Of a stretch of DNA of 64,000 nt, positions 6,954 through 15,303 are shown piece after piece. This DNA comes from Burkholderia sp. Bp8992 (GTDB lineage Bacteria > Pseudomonadota > Gammaproteobacteria > Burkholderiales > Burkholderiaceae). Position 1 is the stretch's first letter, and the number at the start of each line of letters is the position of its first letter. The notes beneath the pieces were generated by a model. The model did no database searches. It had not been told where the DNA came from and worked only from the letters and a program-made list of their open reading frames with translations. The stretch is from NCBI RefSeq assembly GCF_003853705.1, contig NZ_QTQI01000002.1, forward strand, positions 1 through 64,000. Reading direction: 5' to 3'. The position numbers were made by a program, and so were the translations under genes.

Positions 6954-8882
6954 TCAGAACGTATAACTGACCTTCCCGAACGCAGTCCGCCCGAGCGTGT
7001 TGTAGCCGTACGCGGTCATGTATTGCCGGTCGAACAGGTTCGACAGCGTGGCCGACACCGTCAGGTGCGAATTGATCCGGTACGACGCGCGCAGGTTCAC
7101 GGTCAGGTACGACGGCAGGTACGTCGCGTTGACCGGATCGTCGAACGTCGTACCGCCGTAGTTCAGCGCCGCCCCCGTGCTGAGCGCGTGCAGGTGCAGT
7201 TCGTCCCACGTGTGGTCCACGTTCAGGCTGACCGTCTGGCGCGGCCGGCGGTTCAGCCAGCTGTCATGGGTCTCGTCCTGCGGATTCAGTATGCCGATCG
7301 CGACGCTCACCGGCGTGTAGCGGCCGATCGTCCCCTTGTACGACAGGTCGATTCCGCGGATATGCGCGCGGCCGATGTTCATCGGCGAATACGTCGCCGG
7401 GTTGTAGGCGATCAGGTTGCTGACGCGCGTGTCGTAGATCGCCGCGGAAAACGTGCCGTACGACGTGTTCGCGTCGAGCGCGGCCTCGACCGACGTGCTG
7501 CGTTCCGGGCTGAGGTTCGGATTGCCGTAGCCGGGGTAGTACAGGTCGTTGAAACTCGGCAGGCGGAAGGCATTGCCGTACGACACGCGAGCCGTGTAGA
7601 CCGGCGTGATCGCCCACGACAGCGCGGCATTGCCGGTGTTCACGCCTTGTCCGGCGATGATCTCGCGACGCCCCGCGAGGAACAGCGTCACGCTGCCGAG
7701 CGTGGCCGACTGGTGCAGCGAGAACGCGGAGTCGTTGCGCGTCGGAATGCCGCCGGGTGCATCGACCGGCAGGAACGCCTGTTCGCGCGTGAAATCGTAC
7801 GCGAGCTTGCTCTCGCCCGACAGCGGCAGGCCGAACAGGTGGAATCCGCGCGCCTGATGGGTCAGCGACGTCGACGTGCTGATGCGCTGCGAATCGATCT
7901 GGCCGGTCGGGATGGCCGGATCGCTCGCATAGAGGAACTGGCGATCGTTCGCATAACCGAACGACTGGTCGAACTGCGTATCGGGCGTGATGTCGAGATG
8001 GAACGCGAGCCCGGTCGTCAGCTGGTGATCGAGCTCGCGGTTCGCATAGCCGCTGTTGTCGAAGGACAGGTCGGAGCGGTGATAGAGCGCGAACGTCGAG
8101 ATCGACCAGTTGTCGCGCGCGTAGCCGAGGCGCGCATCGAGATCCTGCGCGTGATACGGATTGCGGCCGTCCTCGTGATACGGCAGGACGGGCCGCGTCG
8201 AATCGATGCCGGCCGTGTTGTACGCGTGCAGGCCGAGCGAGTAGGTGAGCCCGCCGAGCGCGGCGAGCGGGCCGGTCGACGGCACCGTGCCCGACGTGCG
8301 CAGCTGCGTGTCGAAGGTCTTGTTCGACCCGCCGCCGAACGACACGATGGTCTGGTTCGGCTGGTTCGACGAGCGGCGCGTGAACAGCTGCACGACACCG
8401 CCCATCGCGTTGGCGCCGAACGACGCGGCGGCCGGCCCCGAAATCACCTCGACCCGTTCGAACGCATCCGTCGGCAGGTCGGCCCACGGCGCGATGCCGG
8501 TGGTCGGCGAGCCGATCCGGATGCCGTCGATGAACACGGCGACCTGGCTCGCCGACGAGCCCCGGATGCTGACCGATGCGGACGAGCCGGGGCCGCCGGT
8601 TTGCGACACGGTCACGCCGGGCAGCGTCGCGAGTGCCTGCGTGATGCTCGGGTCGCTCGGCGACAGCCGGTCGAGATCGGTTCGCGTGAGGACCTGGGTC
8701 GACGCATAGCGTCCGTCGAACGATTCGGGCAGGCGACGCGTGTCGGTCACGCTGATCGTCGGCAGGTCGGCGCTTTCCGCTGGCTGGGCGGATTGGGGGA
8801 GCGCGGTGTCGCCGGCGGCATGGGCGATCGGAGCAAGCAGCGCGGTGGCGGCGGACGTGGCGAGCAGGTAGCGAATGTTCAT
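6954..8882 (-). CDS. btuB: TonB-dependent receptor, BtuB-like (cobalamin/cobinamide uptake)
   Basis: This 642-residue outer-membrane receptor has a signal peptide (residues 1-25, ending AHAA), a TonB-box-like segment (TISVTD), a plug domain (SVSIRGSSASQVAVFIDGIR, then VEVISGPAAASFGANAMGGVVQLFTRR) and a 22-strand-type barrel ending in aromatic Phe, as required for outer-membrane insertion. Length and plug sequence fit the BtuB group. The strongest functional evidence is the cobalamin riboswitch directly upstream on the same strand, which should shut off expression when adenosylcobalamin is abundant. ATG 8882 gives the clean signal peptide. No other cobalamin genes are in the window. Confidence 0.9.
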   Translation of the reverse strand: MNIRYLLATSAATALLAPIAHAAGDTALPQSAQPAESADLPTISVTDTRRLPESFDGRYASTQVLTRTDLDRLSPSDPSITQALATLPGVTVSQTGGPGSSASVSIRGSSASQVAVFIDGIRIGSPTTGIAPWADLPTDAFERVEVISGPAAASFGANAMGGVVQLFTRRSSNQPNQTIVSFGGGSNKTFDTQLRTSGTVPSTGPLAALGGLTYSLGLHAYNTAGIDSTRPVLPYHEDGRNPYHAQDLDARLGYARDNWSISTFALYHRSDLSFDNSGYANRELDHQLTTGLAFHLDITPDTQFDQSFGYANDRQFLYASDPAIPTGQIDSQRISTSTSLTHQARGFHLFGLPLSGESKLAYDFTREQAFLPVDAPGGIPTRNDSAFSLHQSATLGSVTLFLAGRREIIAGQGVNTGNAALSWAITPVYTARVSYGNAFRLPSFNDLYYPGYGNPNLSPERSTSVEAALDANTSYGTFSAAIYDTRVSNLIAYNPATYSPMNIGRAHIRGIDLSYKGTIGRYTPVSVAIGILNPQDETHDSWLNRRPRQTVSLNVDHTWDELHLHALSTGAALNYGGTTFDDPVNATYLPSYLTVNLRASYRINSHLTVSATLSNLFDRQYMTAYGYNTLGRTAFGKVSYTF

Positions 8883-9111
8883 GAGACAGCGGGAGAAAGC
8901 GTGTTGCGCGTACGGCGATCGTGAGCGGACGGCGGGCAGGTTGCGCACAGCGACGGCGTGTCGGTGCGACGCTTCCGGCACGGAAGCGGATTCGGGAACG
9001 AAGGACATCTGACGGATCCTGAGGTCGGGACGTCCATGCAACGGGCGACCGCCAACGGCGGCGCCTGGCGCATCGGGACACCCCGCCCGGTGCGGCTGCT
9101 GGACCTCGGGT

Positions 9112-9285
9112 CGATGGCAGGTCTCCTGGCTCGCGGGTCGTCATCCGTGCAGGCCTTCCCGGTTTCCCAGTGGCATGCAGAGGCACGGATTCGCCGCTCA
9201 CAGTTGCGGGGGCAGCCGCAGATTCGAGGCATTGCCCCTCCTGCGTTCCCTTTTGATCCCATCCCTGGGAACCATCAGCGCGCAA
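9112..9285 (-). ncRNA. Cobalamin riboswitch (AdoCbl element)
   Basis: Read on the minus strand, the region shows the conserved blocks of a cobalamin riboswitch in order: GGGAA/GGAACGC near 9270-9240, the core CTGCCCCCGCAACTGTGAGC at about 9217-9198 (complement), GCCACTGGG (B12 box, 9174-9166), GGGAAGG (9160-9154), and the 3' closing element with CGCGAGCCAGGAGACCTGCC (9134-9115). It sits about 230 bases upstream of the BtuB-like receptor start, in the leader, where ligand binding would repress translation or transcription. Confidence 0.93.
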
Positions 9286-9601
9286 GGGTAATGGCGTGCG
9301 CTCGGGCGCGTCAATTGCCGCGCCGTGCGGGGATGCGAAAAAACGTCATTACCCGGCCATCGCTTTCCGAATCCTTTCCGTCATGCGTCGATGCCGTGTT
9401 TATCGTCTGATGAATGGGGCGCGCGCGAACGCGCGCCGGAACGCCGCCTCGCCGACGAAGCCGCGCGTCGCCAGTTTTCCGCTCGAACAGGCGGCCCGCG
9501 CACTCGATCTCGTTCAAACGGGCGAGGCGAAAACCAGGCTCGTGCCGCATGTTGCGGATATCGCGGGCCGAACAACACGCATCGAAACGACTGGAGACAT
9601 C

Positions 9602-9814
9602 ATGACCGACACCCCAGCCCCGATCCTGGCCGGCAAGTGCACGTTCGCGCTGTGCAGCCTGCCGGCGCGCGAGCGCACGGGCCTCGTCACGCACAGCCTG
9701 CATTTCCCGCTCGCGCAGCCACGCGCGGCGCGCTCGCTCGACGGCCGCACGCCGCTGCCGCCGCCGGTGATTCCCGCATACGCGCATTCTCTCCTCGACC
9801 CCACAGGACTCTGA
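9602..9814 (+). CDS. Small hypothetical protein upstream of an SDR
   Basis: This 70-residue open frame has a good ribosome site (ggagacatc before ATG 9602) and ends 5 bases before the SDR start, so it could be co-translated with it. The sequence is Pro/Ala/Arg-rich with no recognised domain, signal peptide or membrane segment. It may be a real small protein or a leader frame. The 9286-9601 stretch upstream carries no other gene that I can support. Confidence 0.4.
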   Translation: MTDTPAPILAGKCTFALCSLPARERTGLVTHSLHFPLAQPRAARSLDGRTPLPPPVIPAYAHSLLDPTGL

Positions 9815-9819
9815 CTGAC

Positions 9820-10644
9820 ATGACGAATTCGATTCGCTTCGACGGCGGCACCGCCGTGATCACCGGCGCGGCCAGCGGCATCGGCAGCGGGCTGGCACGC
9901 CATGCGGCCGCGCTCGGCATGCGCGTCGTGCTGGCCGATCTCGATCCGGCGAAGCTCGATGCGTTCGCCGCGACGCTCGATACCGACGTGCTGTGCGTGC
10001 CGACCGACGTCAGCCGGCCGGAAGCCGTCGACGCGCTGGCCGAAGCCGCGTGGCGGCGTTTCGGCGGCGTCGACCTGCTGTTCAACAACGCGGGCGTGAT
10101 GGCGACGGGCTTCAGCTGGGAAATCACGCCGGAACGCTTCGAGCGCAGCTTCGCGATCAACGTGCACGGCGTGCTGAACGGAGTCCGCAGCTTCGTGCCG
10201 CGGATGCTCGAGCGCAATATGCCGGCGCGGGTCGTGAACACCGCATCGGTCGGCGGCTTCCTGCCGAGCCCGCTGATGTCGCCGTATTCTGCGACGAAGT
10301 TCGCGGTGGTCGCACTGACCGAGTCGCTATATGGAGAACTGAAGATGCTCGGCGCGCCGGTCGGCGTATCGCTGCTCGCGCCGGGGCCCGTGCAGTCGGG
10401 CATCTTCAACGATCCGTTCGGCGCCGCGCACGACCGGCCCGAGGTGCGCGGTTTCGTCGACACGATGCGCGCGATGCTGAACGCACACGGGCTCACGCCC
10501 GACGCGTTTGCCGAACGGGTGTTCGACGGCATCCGCGCAGGGCGCTACTGGCTGATTCCGCAACCGGAGACGATCGACGGCGCGCTGCAGCGGCGTACCG
10601 GCGACATTCTTGCTGCGCGCGATCCGTCGCTGCCGTCGTTCTGA
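9820..10644 (+). CDS. Short-chain dehydrogenase/reductase (SDR)
   Basis: This 274-residue classical SDR has the cofactor-binding TGAASGIGSGLA near residues 14-25, an acidic residue after beta-2 (LADLD) favouring NAD(H), NNAG (about 91-94), the catalytic Ser in NTASVGG and YSATK (Tyr/Lys) near residues 155-160. The C-terminal region (PEVRGFVDTMRAML...RAGRYWLIPQPE) is typical of SDRs that act on hydrophobic alcohols or ketones. It follows a 70-residue small frame by 5 bases. The substrate is not inferable from context. Confidence 0.88.
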   Translation: MTNSIRFDGGTAVITGAASGIGSGLARHAAALGMRVVLADLDPAKLDAFAATLDTDVLCVPTDVSRPEAVDALAEAAWRRFGGVDLLFNNAGVMATGFSWEITPERFERSFAINVHGVLNGVRSFVPRMLERNMPARVVNTASVGGFLPSPLMSPYSATKFAVVALTESLYGELKMLGAPVGVSLLAPGPVQSGIFNDPFGAAHDRPEVRGFVDTMRAMLNAHGLTPDAFAERVFDGIRAGRYWLIPQPETIDGALQRRTGDILAARDPSLPSF

Positions 10645-10688
10645 ATGCCGGCGGGACCGGGCGCGGCAGCAGTGCCCGGCGCGCGCCG

Positions 10689-10937
10689 TTACATGTGCGT
10701 GCCGGCGTGCGAGCGGCCGCCCGGGTCGCCGCCGCGATCGGGCGGCGAATTGTTCTGATCGATCTTCGCGAGCACGAAGCCGGCGTGCGGCAGCGCGCCG
10801 GGCGAGCGGCGCATCGCCTGCGCGACGGCGTCGTGCGGCGATGCGGCGGGGAAACCGGAGGACGTCGCGCCCGGTTGAGCGAACGCCGAAAGGGAGGCGG
10901 CCGCCAGGGCGGCGGCGACGATCGCGTGCGTGTTCAT
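10689..10937 (-). CDS. Small exported hypothetical protein
   Basis: This 82-residue protein has a clear cleavable signal peptide (MNTHAIVAAALAAASLSAFA, residues 1-20) and a mature part of about 60 residues that is hydrophilic and Pro/Gly/Asp-rich at the end (NNSPPDRGGDPGGRSHAG). The start ATG (complement of 10935-10937) has a ggag ribosome site. It stands between a convergent SDR and the ammonia-lyase gene. Function unknown; small periplasmic proteins of this kind are common in Burkholderia. Confidence 0.65.
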   Translation of the reverse strand: MNTHAIVAAALAAASLSAFAQPGATSSGFPAASPHDAVAQAMRRSPGALPHAGFVLAKIDQNNSPPDRGGDPGGRSHAGTHM

Positions 10938-11054
10938 GGTGGCTCCTTCACGACTGACTGCGGGACAACGTAATCAGTCTAGGGCGCGGAACTTAACGCG
11001 ACGTGAAGGCGCAATGACGCACGGATTACAGGATATTCATGTACGCCGCGCGCG

Positions 11055-12029
11055 TCAGGCCGGCGTCGATACCAGCGCGCAGAAGTTCTCGAGATCGACG
11101 TTGCCGCCGCTGATCACGACGCCGACGCGCTTGCCCTGCAGCGCGTCCTTCATCCGCCGCACGGCGGCGAACGACAGGCAGCCGGTCGGCTCGACGACAA
11201 TCTTCATACGCGTGGCGAAGAAGCGCATGCAGTCGACCAGTTCCGCGTCGGTCGCGGTCAGGATGTCGTCGACATCGCGGCGAATGATCGGGAACGTCAG
11301 GTTGCCGAGGTACTGCGTCTGCGCGCCGTCGGCGATCGTACGCGGCGTGTCGATCCGGACGATCGCGCCGGACCGGAACGATTGCTGGCCGTCGTTACCG
11401 GCTTCGGGCTCGACGCCGTACAGCTTCGCGTGCGGCGACAGCGCGCGCGTGGCGAGCGCGGTGCCCGACAGCAGGCCGCCGCCGCCGAGCGGCGCGAACA
11501 CCGCGTCGAGCGGGCCGACTTCGTCGAACAGTTCCTTGGCCGCCGTGCCCTGGCCGGCGATCACGTCCGCGTGGTCGTAGGGCGGGATCAGCGTGAGCCC
11601 GTGCTGCTCCGCGAGATCGCGGCCGATCTGCTCGCGGTCCTCGGTGTAGCGGTCGTAGGTCACGACGTTGCCGCCGTAGCCGCGTGTCGCGGCCATCTTC
11701 GCGGCCGGTGCGTCCTGCGGCATCACGATCGTCGCCGGAATGCCGAGGATGCGTGCCGACAACGCGATCGCCTGTGCATGGTTGCCGGACGAGAACGCGA
11801 CGACGCCGTGGCGGCGCTGTTCGGCGTTGAAACGCGACAGCGCGTTGAACGCGCCGCGGAACTTGAATGCGCCCATGCGCTGCAGGTTCTCGCACTTGAA
11901 GAACACCTGCGCGCCGAGTGCCTCGTCGACCGTTCTCGAAGTCAGCACCGGCGTGCGGTGCGCATGGCCTTCGAGCCGGGCCGCGGCGGCGGCGACGTCG
12001 TCATACGTGGGGAGAGTCGGAGCGTTCAT
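11055..12029 (-). CDS. Threo-3-hydroxyaspartate/threonine ammonia-lyase-like PLP enzyme
   Basis: This 324-residue fold-type II PLP enzyme has the cofactor lysine in KFRGAFNAL (about residue 55), the GGGGLL phosphate-binding loop (about 180-185) and the conserved SSGNHAQ motif. The length without a C-terminal ACT domain, and the sequence MGAFKFRGA, fit the serine racemase/threo-3-hydroxy-L-aspartate ammonia-lyase group better than biosynthetic IlvA. It would release ammonia from a hydroxyamino acid to give a 2-oxo acid. It is the last gene of a three-gene reverse-strand operon after a YheO/DauR-type regulator and a YbaK-like deacylase. Plain catabolic threonine dehydratase remains possible. 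Confidence 0.8.
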   Translation of the reverse strand: MNAPTLPTYDDVAAAAARLEGHAHRTPVLTSRTVDEALGAQVFFKCENLQRMGAFKFRGAFNALSRFNAEQRRHGVVAFSSGNHAQAIALSARILGIPATIVMPQDAPAAKMAATRGYGGNVVTYDRYTEDREQIGRDLAEQHGLTLIPPYDHADVIAGQGTAAKELFDEVGPLDAVFAPLGGGGLLSGTALATRALSPHAKLYGVEPEAGNDGQQSFRSGAIVRIDTPRTIADGAQTQYLGNLTFPIIRRDVDDILTATDAELVDCMRFFATRMKIVVEPTGCLSFAAVRRMKDALQGKRVGVVISGGNVDLENFCALVSTPA

Positions 12030-12087
12030 GGTGGGTCGTGAGTCGGAAAGAGCAGTCAACTGGGAAGAAGCCGCGCGCGTATGACTT

Positions 12088-12726
12088 CTACTTCGCATCG
12101 TTGTAGACGGTCGCGCGCGAGACGCCAAGATGCTGCGACACGATTTCCATCGCGCGGCGCACCTCGAGGAAGCCGTCGGCCTTGAGTGTTTGCAGCAACT
12201 CGCGGCGCTGGTCGGTCTTCAGCTCGCGCGGCGTCGTCGCGAGGCGCGTCGCGAACGCGTCGATGCGCTGCCGGATCGCGTCGGCGCCGGCCGGGTCGAG
12301 CGTCTCGACGATGGCCTCGCCGTCGGTGCGGCAGAACTGGTTCAGCATGCCCTGGAAGCCGCGGAACAGCGTGACGTCGGCGTTCAGGCACAGCGCGGCG
12401 ACGTAGCGCCCGGTCGAATCCTTGATGCCGATCGACGTGCTTTTCGCGGTGCGGCCGTCGGCGAAGCGGTTCGGGTAGTTCGCGAGCACCTGCGGGAAAT
12501 CGTCGTCGGCGATGCGGGCGAGGCCGAGTTCGGTCGCCGGATCGCCGACCGCGCGCCCGGACAGGTTGTTGTGGATCGCGAGGATCGCGTGTTCCGGCGT
12601 GCGCAGGTCGTGCACGACGACTTCGGTGAATGGCGCGAACATCTCGCCGAGCCCTTCGGCGATGCGCTGCACCTGTTCGATCAGCGACGCCTGCTCAGAC
12701 GGCGGCGGGGTGCGGTGCGTGGTCAT
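12088..12726 (-). CDS. YheO/DauR-type PAS-HTH transcriptional regulator
   Basis: This 212-residue protein has an N-terminal YheO-like PAS domain (about residues 25-130; FTEVVVHDLRTPEHAILAIHNNLSGRAVGDPAT) and a C-terminal HTH (ATPRELK...FLEVRRAMEIVSQHLGVSRATVYNDAK). This is the architecture of DauR, the repressor of D-arginine catabolism. It lies between a YbaK-like deacylase gene, whose stop overlaps this start by 4 bases, and the ammonia-lyase it probably controls. The effector is likely an amino acid or hydroxyamino acid, by inference from context. Confidence 0.85.
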   Translation of the reverse strand: MTTHRTPPPSEQASLIEQVQRIAEGLGEMFAPFTEVVVHDLRTPEHAILAIHNNLSGRAVGDPATELGLARIADDDFPQVLANYPNRFADGRTAKSTSIGIKDSTGRYVAALCLNADVTLFRGFQGMLNQFCRTDGEAIVETLDPAGADAIRQRIDAFATRLATTPRELKTDQRRELLQTLKADGFLEVRRAMEIVSQHLGVSRATVYNDAK

Positions 12727-13244
12727 GCGCTTTCCTGCGGGGACGGCGCGTCGGTCGTTTCCGGCCGCGTGATGTCGGCCAGCAACGGCTGCGCGATCCG
12801 CACGTAGTCGGCCGAGTCGAGCACGACCGAGCGGTCGAGGCGGCCCGCGTTGAATGCGATCTCGGCGTTGCGTTCGACCAGTGCGGGATCGACGACGAGC
12901 GTCACGTTCGCGTCGAACACGAACGGCGGCACGGCGCCCATCACGCAGCGCGTGACGGCGGCCGCGACGTCGGGCGATGCGAGCGTCGCCTTGCGGCGGC
13001 CCACGGCATCGGCAACCTTGCGGAAATCGATCTTCAGGTGGCCGGGGATCACGGCGAGCGCGGTGGTGTCGCCACCGTCCTTGAACGTGCAGAGCATCGC
13101 CTTCGCCCCTTGTTCGGGGCGTGTGCCGCGGATCGCGGCGATCACGTCGGATTTGCCTTCCGCCGGATGTTCGAGCACGCGGAATCGCGCACCGGACGTA
13201 TTCAGCAGATGGCAAAGCGTGTCGAAAACGGGAGAGTCGTTCAT
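12723..13244 (-). CDS. YbaK/ProX-like aminoacyl-tRNA deacylase domain protein
   Basis: This 173-residue single-domain protein of the YbaK/EbsC/ProX editing-domain fold has the conserved EGKSDVIAAIRG segment near the start, KAMLCTF, the PGHLKIDFRKVADAVGRRKATLASP block, and GAVPPF in the C-terminal half. Members hydrolyse mischarged tRNAs such as Ala- or Cys-tRNA(Pro). It is the first gene of the regulator/ammonia-lyase operon and overlaps the regulator start (ATGA). Its presence there suggests protection against mischarging by an unusual amino acid handled by the pathway, which is my inference. Confidence 0.82.
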   Translation of the reverse strand: MNDSPVFDTLCHLLNTSGARFRVLEHPAEGKSDVIAAIRGTRPEQGAKAMLCTFKDGGDTTALAVIPGHLKIDFRKVADAVGRRKATLASPDVAAAVTRCVMGAVPPFVFDANVTLVVDPALVERNAEIAFNAGRLDRSVVLDSADYVRIAQPLLADITRPETTDAPSPQESA

Positions 13245-13647
13245 GTCGCTCCGGCCAGGAGGGGGCGCACGCAGTGCACGGGAAGCGGGCGTGCTGATCG
13301 CTATCGATGAATTGTCCAAGTATAGACGTTTTGTCATGCGATGTGGCAAAAGCAGAGGCTGCCGCGCCTGGCGTTTCTCCAACTGCGAAAGGGCTTTTCA
13401 CATTGCGAAACTCGCGGGAAATTCTTGCCGCGTCGTCTTTCCGCCGCTTGAAAAGTTGTTTTGCATCGCAAAATCGATTAGCTATCTCATTGAAAAACAA
13501 GAGGAATTTATATCTTATGTCTTATATAAGAGTTGATCGACAGCGGGCTCGACAGGATTAATATTGAGTCCATGCAGTTCGCTTCGTCACACGGGGCGGG
13601 CACGCTGAACCCTTTACTCAAATGCGCTTCGTTCCCAGGAGATCGAC
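13245..13647. promoter_or_regulatory. Divergent regulatory region upstream of isocitrate lyase
   Basis: This 403-base gap between the YbaK-like gene (minus) and aceA (plus) carries no gene. It is more AT-rich than its surroundings near 13440-13540. It contains two TGCGAAA direct repeats exactly 20 bases apart (13384-13390, 13404-13410) and a near-perfect palindrome TTTTGC-ATC-GCAAAA (13459-13473). These resemble binding sites of glyoxylate/carbon-switch regulators, but the cognate protein is not known. The aceA ribosome site (caggaga) is at 13635-13641. Confidence 0.5.
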
Positions 13648-15231
13648 ATGTCCCAGTACCAAGACGACATCAAGGCAGTGGCTGGCTTGAAGGAAAACCA
13701 CGGCACCGCGTGGAATGCCATCAGCCCCGAGTACGCCGCTCGCATGCGTGCCCAGAACAAGTTCAAGACCGGCCTTGACATCGCGAAGTACACCGCGAAG
13801 ATCATGCGCGCCGACATGGCCGCGTACGACGCCGATCCGGCCAAGTACACGCAGTCGCTGGGTTGCTGGCACGGTTTCATCGGCCAGCAGAAGATGATCT
13901 CCATCAAGAAGCACTTCAACAGCACCGAACGCCGCTACCTGTACCTGTCGGGCTGGATGGTCGCCGCGCTGCGCTCGGAGTTCGGCCCGCTGCCGGACCA
14001 GTCGATGCACGAAAAGACGTCGGTCAGCGCGCTGATCCGCGAGCTGTACACGTTCCTGCGCCAGGCCGACGCCCGTGAACTGGGCGGCCTGTTCCGCGAG
14101 CTGGACGCGGCGAAGGACGCGACGGCCAAGGCAGCGATCCAGGAAAAGATCGACAACCACGTGACGCACGTCGTGCCGATCATCGCCGACATCGACGCGG
14201 GCTTTGGCAACGCGGAAGCGACCTACCTGCTGGCCAAGCAGTTCATCGAAGCGGGCGCGTGCTGCATCCAGATCGAAAACCAGGTGTCGGACGAGAAGCA
14301 GTGCGGCCACCAGGACGGCAAGGTCACGGTGCCGCACGAGGACTTCCTCGCTAAGATCCGCGCGATCCGCTACGCGTTCCTGGAACTGGGCGTGGACGAC
14401 GGCATCATCGTTGCCCGTACCGACTCGCTGGGCGCCGGCCTGACCAAGCAGATCGCCGTGACGGCCACGCCGGGCGACCTGGGCGACCAATACAATGCGT
14501 TCCTCGACTGCGAAGAGCTGTCGGCCGACCAGTTGGGCAACGGTGACGTCGTCATCAAGCGCGACGGCAAGCTGCTGCGTCCGAAGCGCCTGCCGAGCAA
14601 CCTGTTCCAGTTCCGCGCCGGCACGGGCGAAGCGCGTTGCGTGCTCGATTGCATCACGTCGCTGCAGAACGGCGCCGACCTGCTGTGGATCGAAACCGAA
14701 AAACCGCATATCGCGCAGATCGGCGGCATGGTCAGCGAGATCCGCAAGGTGATCCCGAACGCGAAGCTGGTGTACAACAACAGCCCGTCGTTCAACTGGA
14801 CGCTGAATTTCCGTCAGCAGGCATACGACGCGATGAAGGCGGAAGGCAAGGACGTGTCGGCCTACGACCGTGCGCAGCTGATGAGCGTCGAGTACGACGA
14901 GACCGAACTGGCCAAGCTCGCCGACGAGAAGATCCGTACGTTCCAGGCCGATGCATCGCGTGAAGCCGGCATCTTCCATCACCTGATCACGCTGCCGACG
15001 TACCACACGGCTGCGCTGTCGACCGACAACCTGGCCAAGGAATACTTCGGCGACCAGGGCATGCTGGGCTACGTGGCGGGCGTGCAGCGCAAGGAAATCC
15101 GCCAGGGCATCGCCTGCGTGAAGCACCAGAACATGTCGGGCTCGGACATCGGCGACGACCACAAGGAATACTTCAGCGGCGAAGCAGCGCTGAAGGCAGC
15201 GGGCAAGGACAACACGATGAACCAGTTCTGA
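13648..15231 (+). CDS. aceA: Isocitrate lyase
   Basis: This 527-residue enzyme cleaves isocitrate to succinate and glyoxylate, the first step of the glyoxylate shunt. The length matches the roughly 530-residue proteobacterial subfamily, longer than the E. coli enzyme. The catalytic cysteine is Cys219 in DEKQCGHQDGK, the long-subfamily form of the KKCGH signature; DIDAGFGNAEATYLLAKQFI supplies metal-binding acids. The C-terminal HQNMSGSDIGDDHKEYFSGE is also characteristic. It has its own promoter region and an intrinsic terminator. Malate synthase is not in the window. Together with pckG about 5 kb downstream it supports growth on two-carbon compounds and fatty acids. Confidence 0.97.
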   Translation: MSQYQDDIKAVAGLKENHGTAWNAISPEYAARMRAQNKFKTGLDIAKYTAKIMRADMAAYDADPAKYTQSLGCWHGFIGQQKMISIKKHFNSTERRYLYLSGWMVAALRSEFGPLPDQSMHEKTSVSALIRELYTFLRQADARELGGLFRELDAAKDATAKAAIQEKIDNHVTHVVPIIADIDAGFGNAEATYLLAKQFIEAGACCIQIENQVSDEKQCGHQDGKVTVPHEDFLAKIRAIRYAFLELGVDDGIIVARTDSLGAGLTKQIAVTATPGDLGDQYNAFLDCEELSADQLGNGDVVIKRDGKLLRPKRLPSNLFQFRAGTGEARCVLDCITSLQNGADLLWIETEKPHIAQIGGMVSEIRKVIPNAKLVYNNSPSFNWTLNFRQQAYDAMKAEGKDVSAYDRAQLMSVEYDETELAKLADEKIRTFQADASREAGIFHHLITLPTYHTAALSTDNLAKEYFGDQGMLGYVAGVQRKEIRQGIACVKHQNMSGSDIGDDHKEYFSGEAALKAAGKDNTMNQF

Positions 15232-15251
15232 TCATCGTCCGACCCGAAGCG

Positions 15252-15283
15252 CAACGCCAGCCCCTCGGGGCTGGCGTTTTTTT
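15252..15283 (+). terminator. Intrinsic terminator of aceA
   Basis: A strong GC-rich stem (AACGCCAGCCCC with GGGGCTGGCGTT, about 15253-15278) with a very short loop is followed by a run of seven T residues. It lies 20 bases after the aceA stop codon. The A-rich 5' side could also let it work for the convergent EthD gene. Confidence 0.92.
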
Positions 15284-15303
15284 ATCCGCCCGATTCTGGC
15301 GCG

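Noticed and set aside
6270-8924. Open frame of about 880 codons on the plus strand across lysE and btuB
   Set aside because: Out of frame with the LysE gene and antisense to the receptor; composition is shadow-like.
13648-15231. Isocitrate lyase with KQCGH instead of KKCGH as a defective active site
   Set aside because: As I recall, the long proteobacterial subfamily carries this form of the motif, and the catalytic Cys is present.
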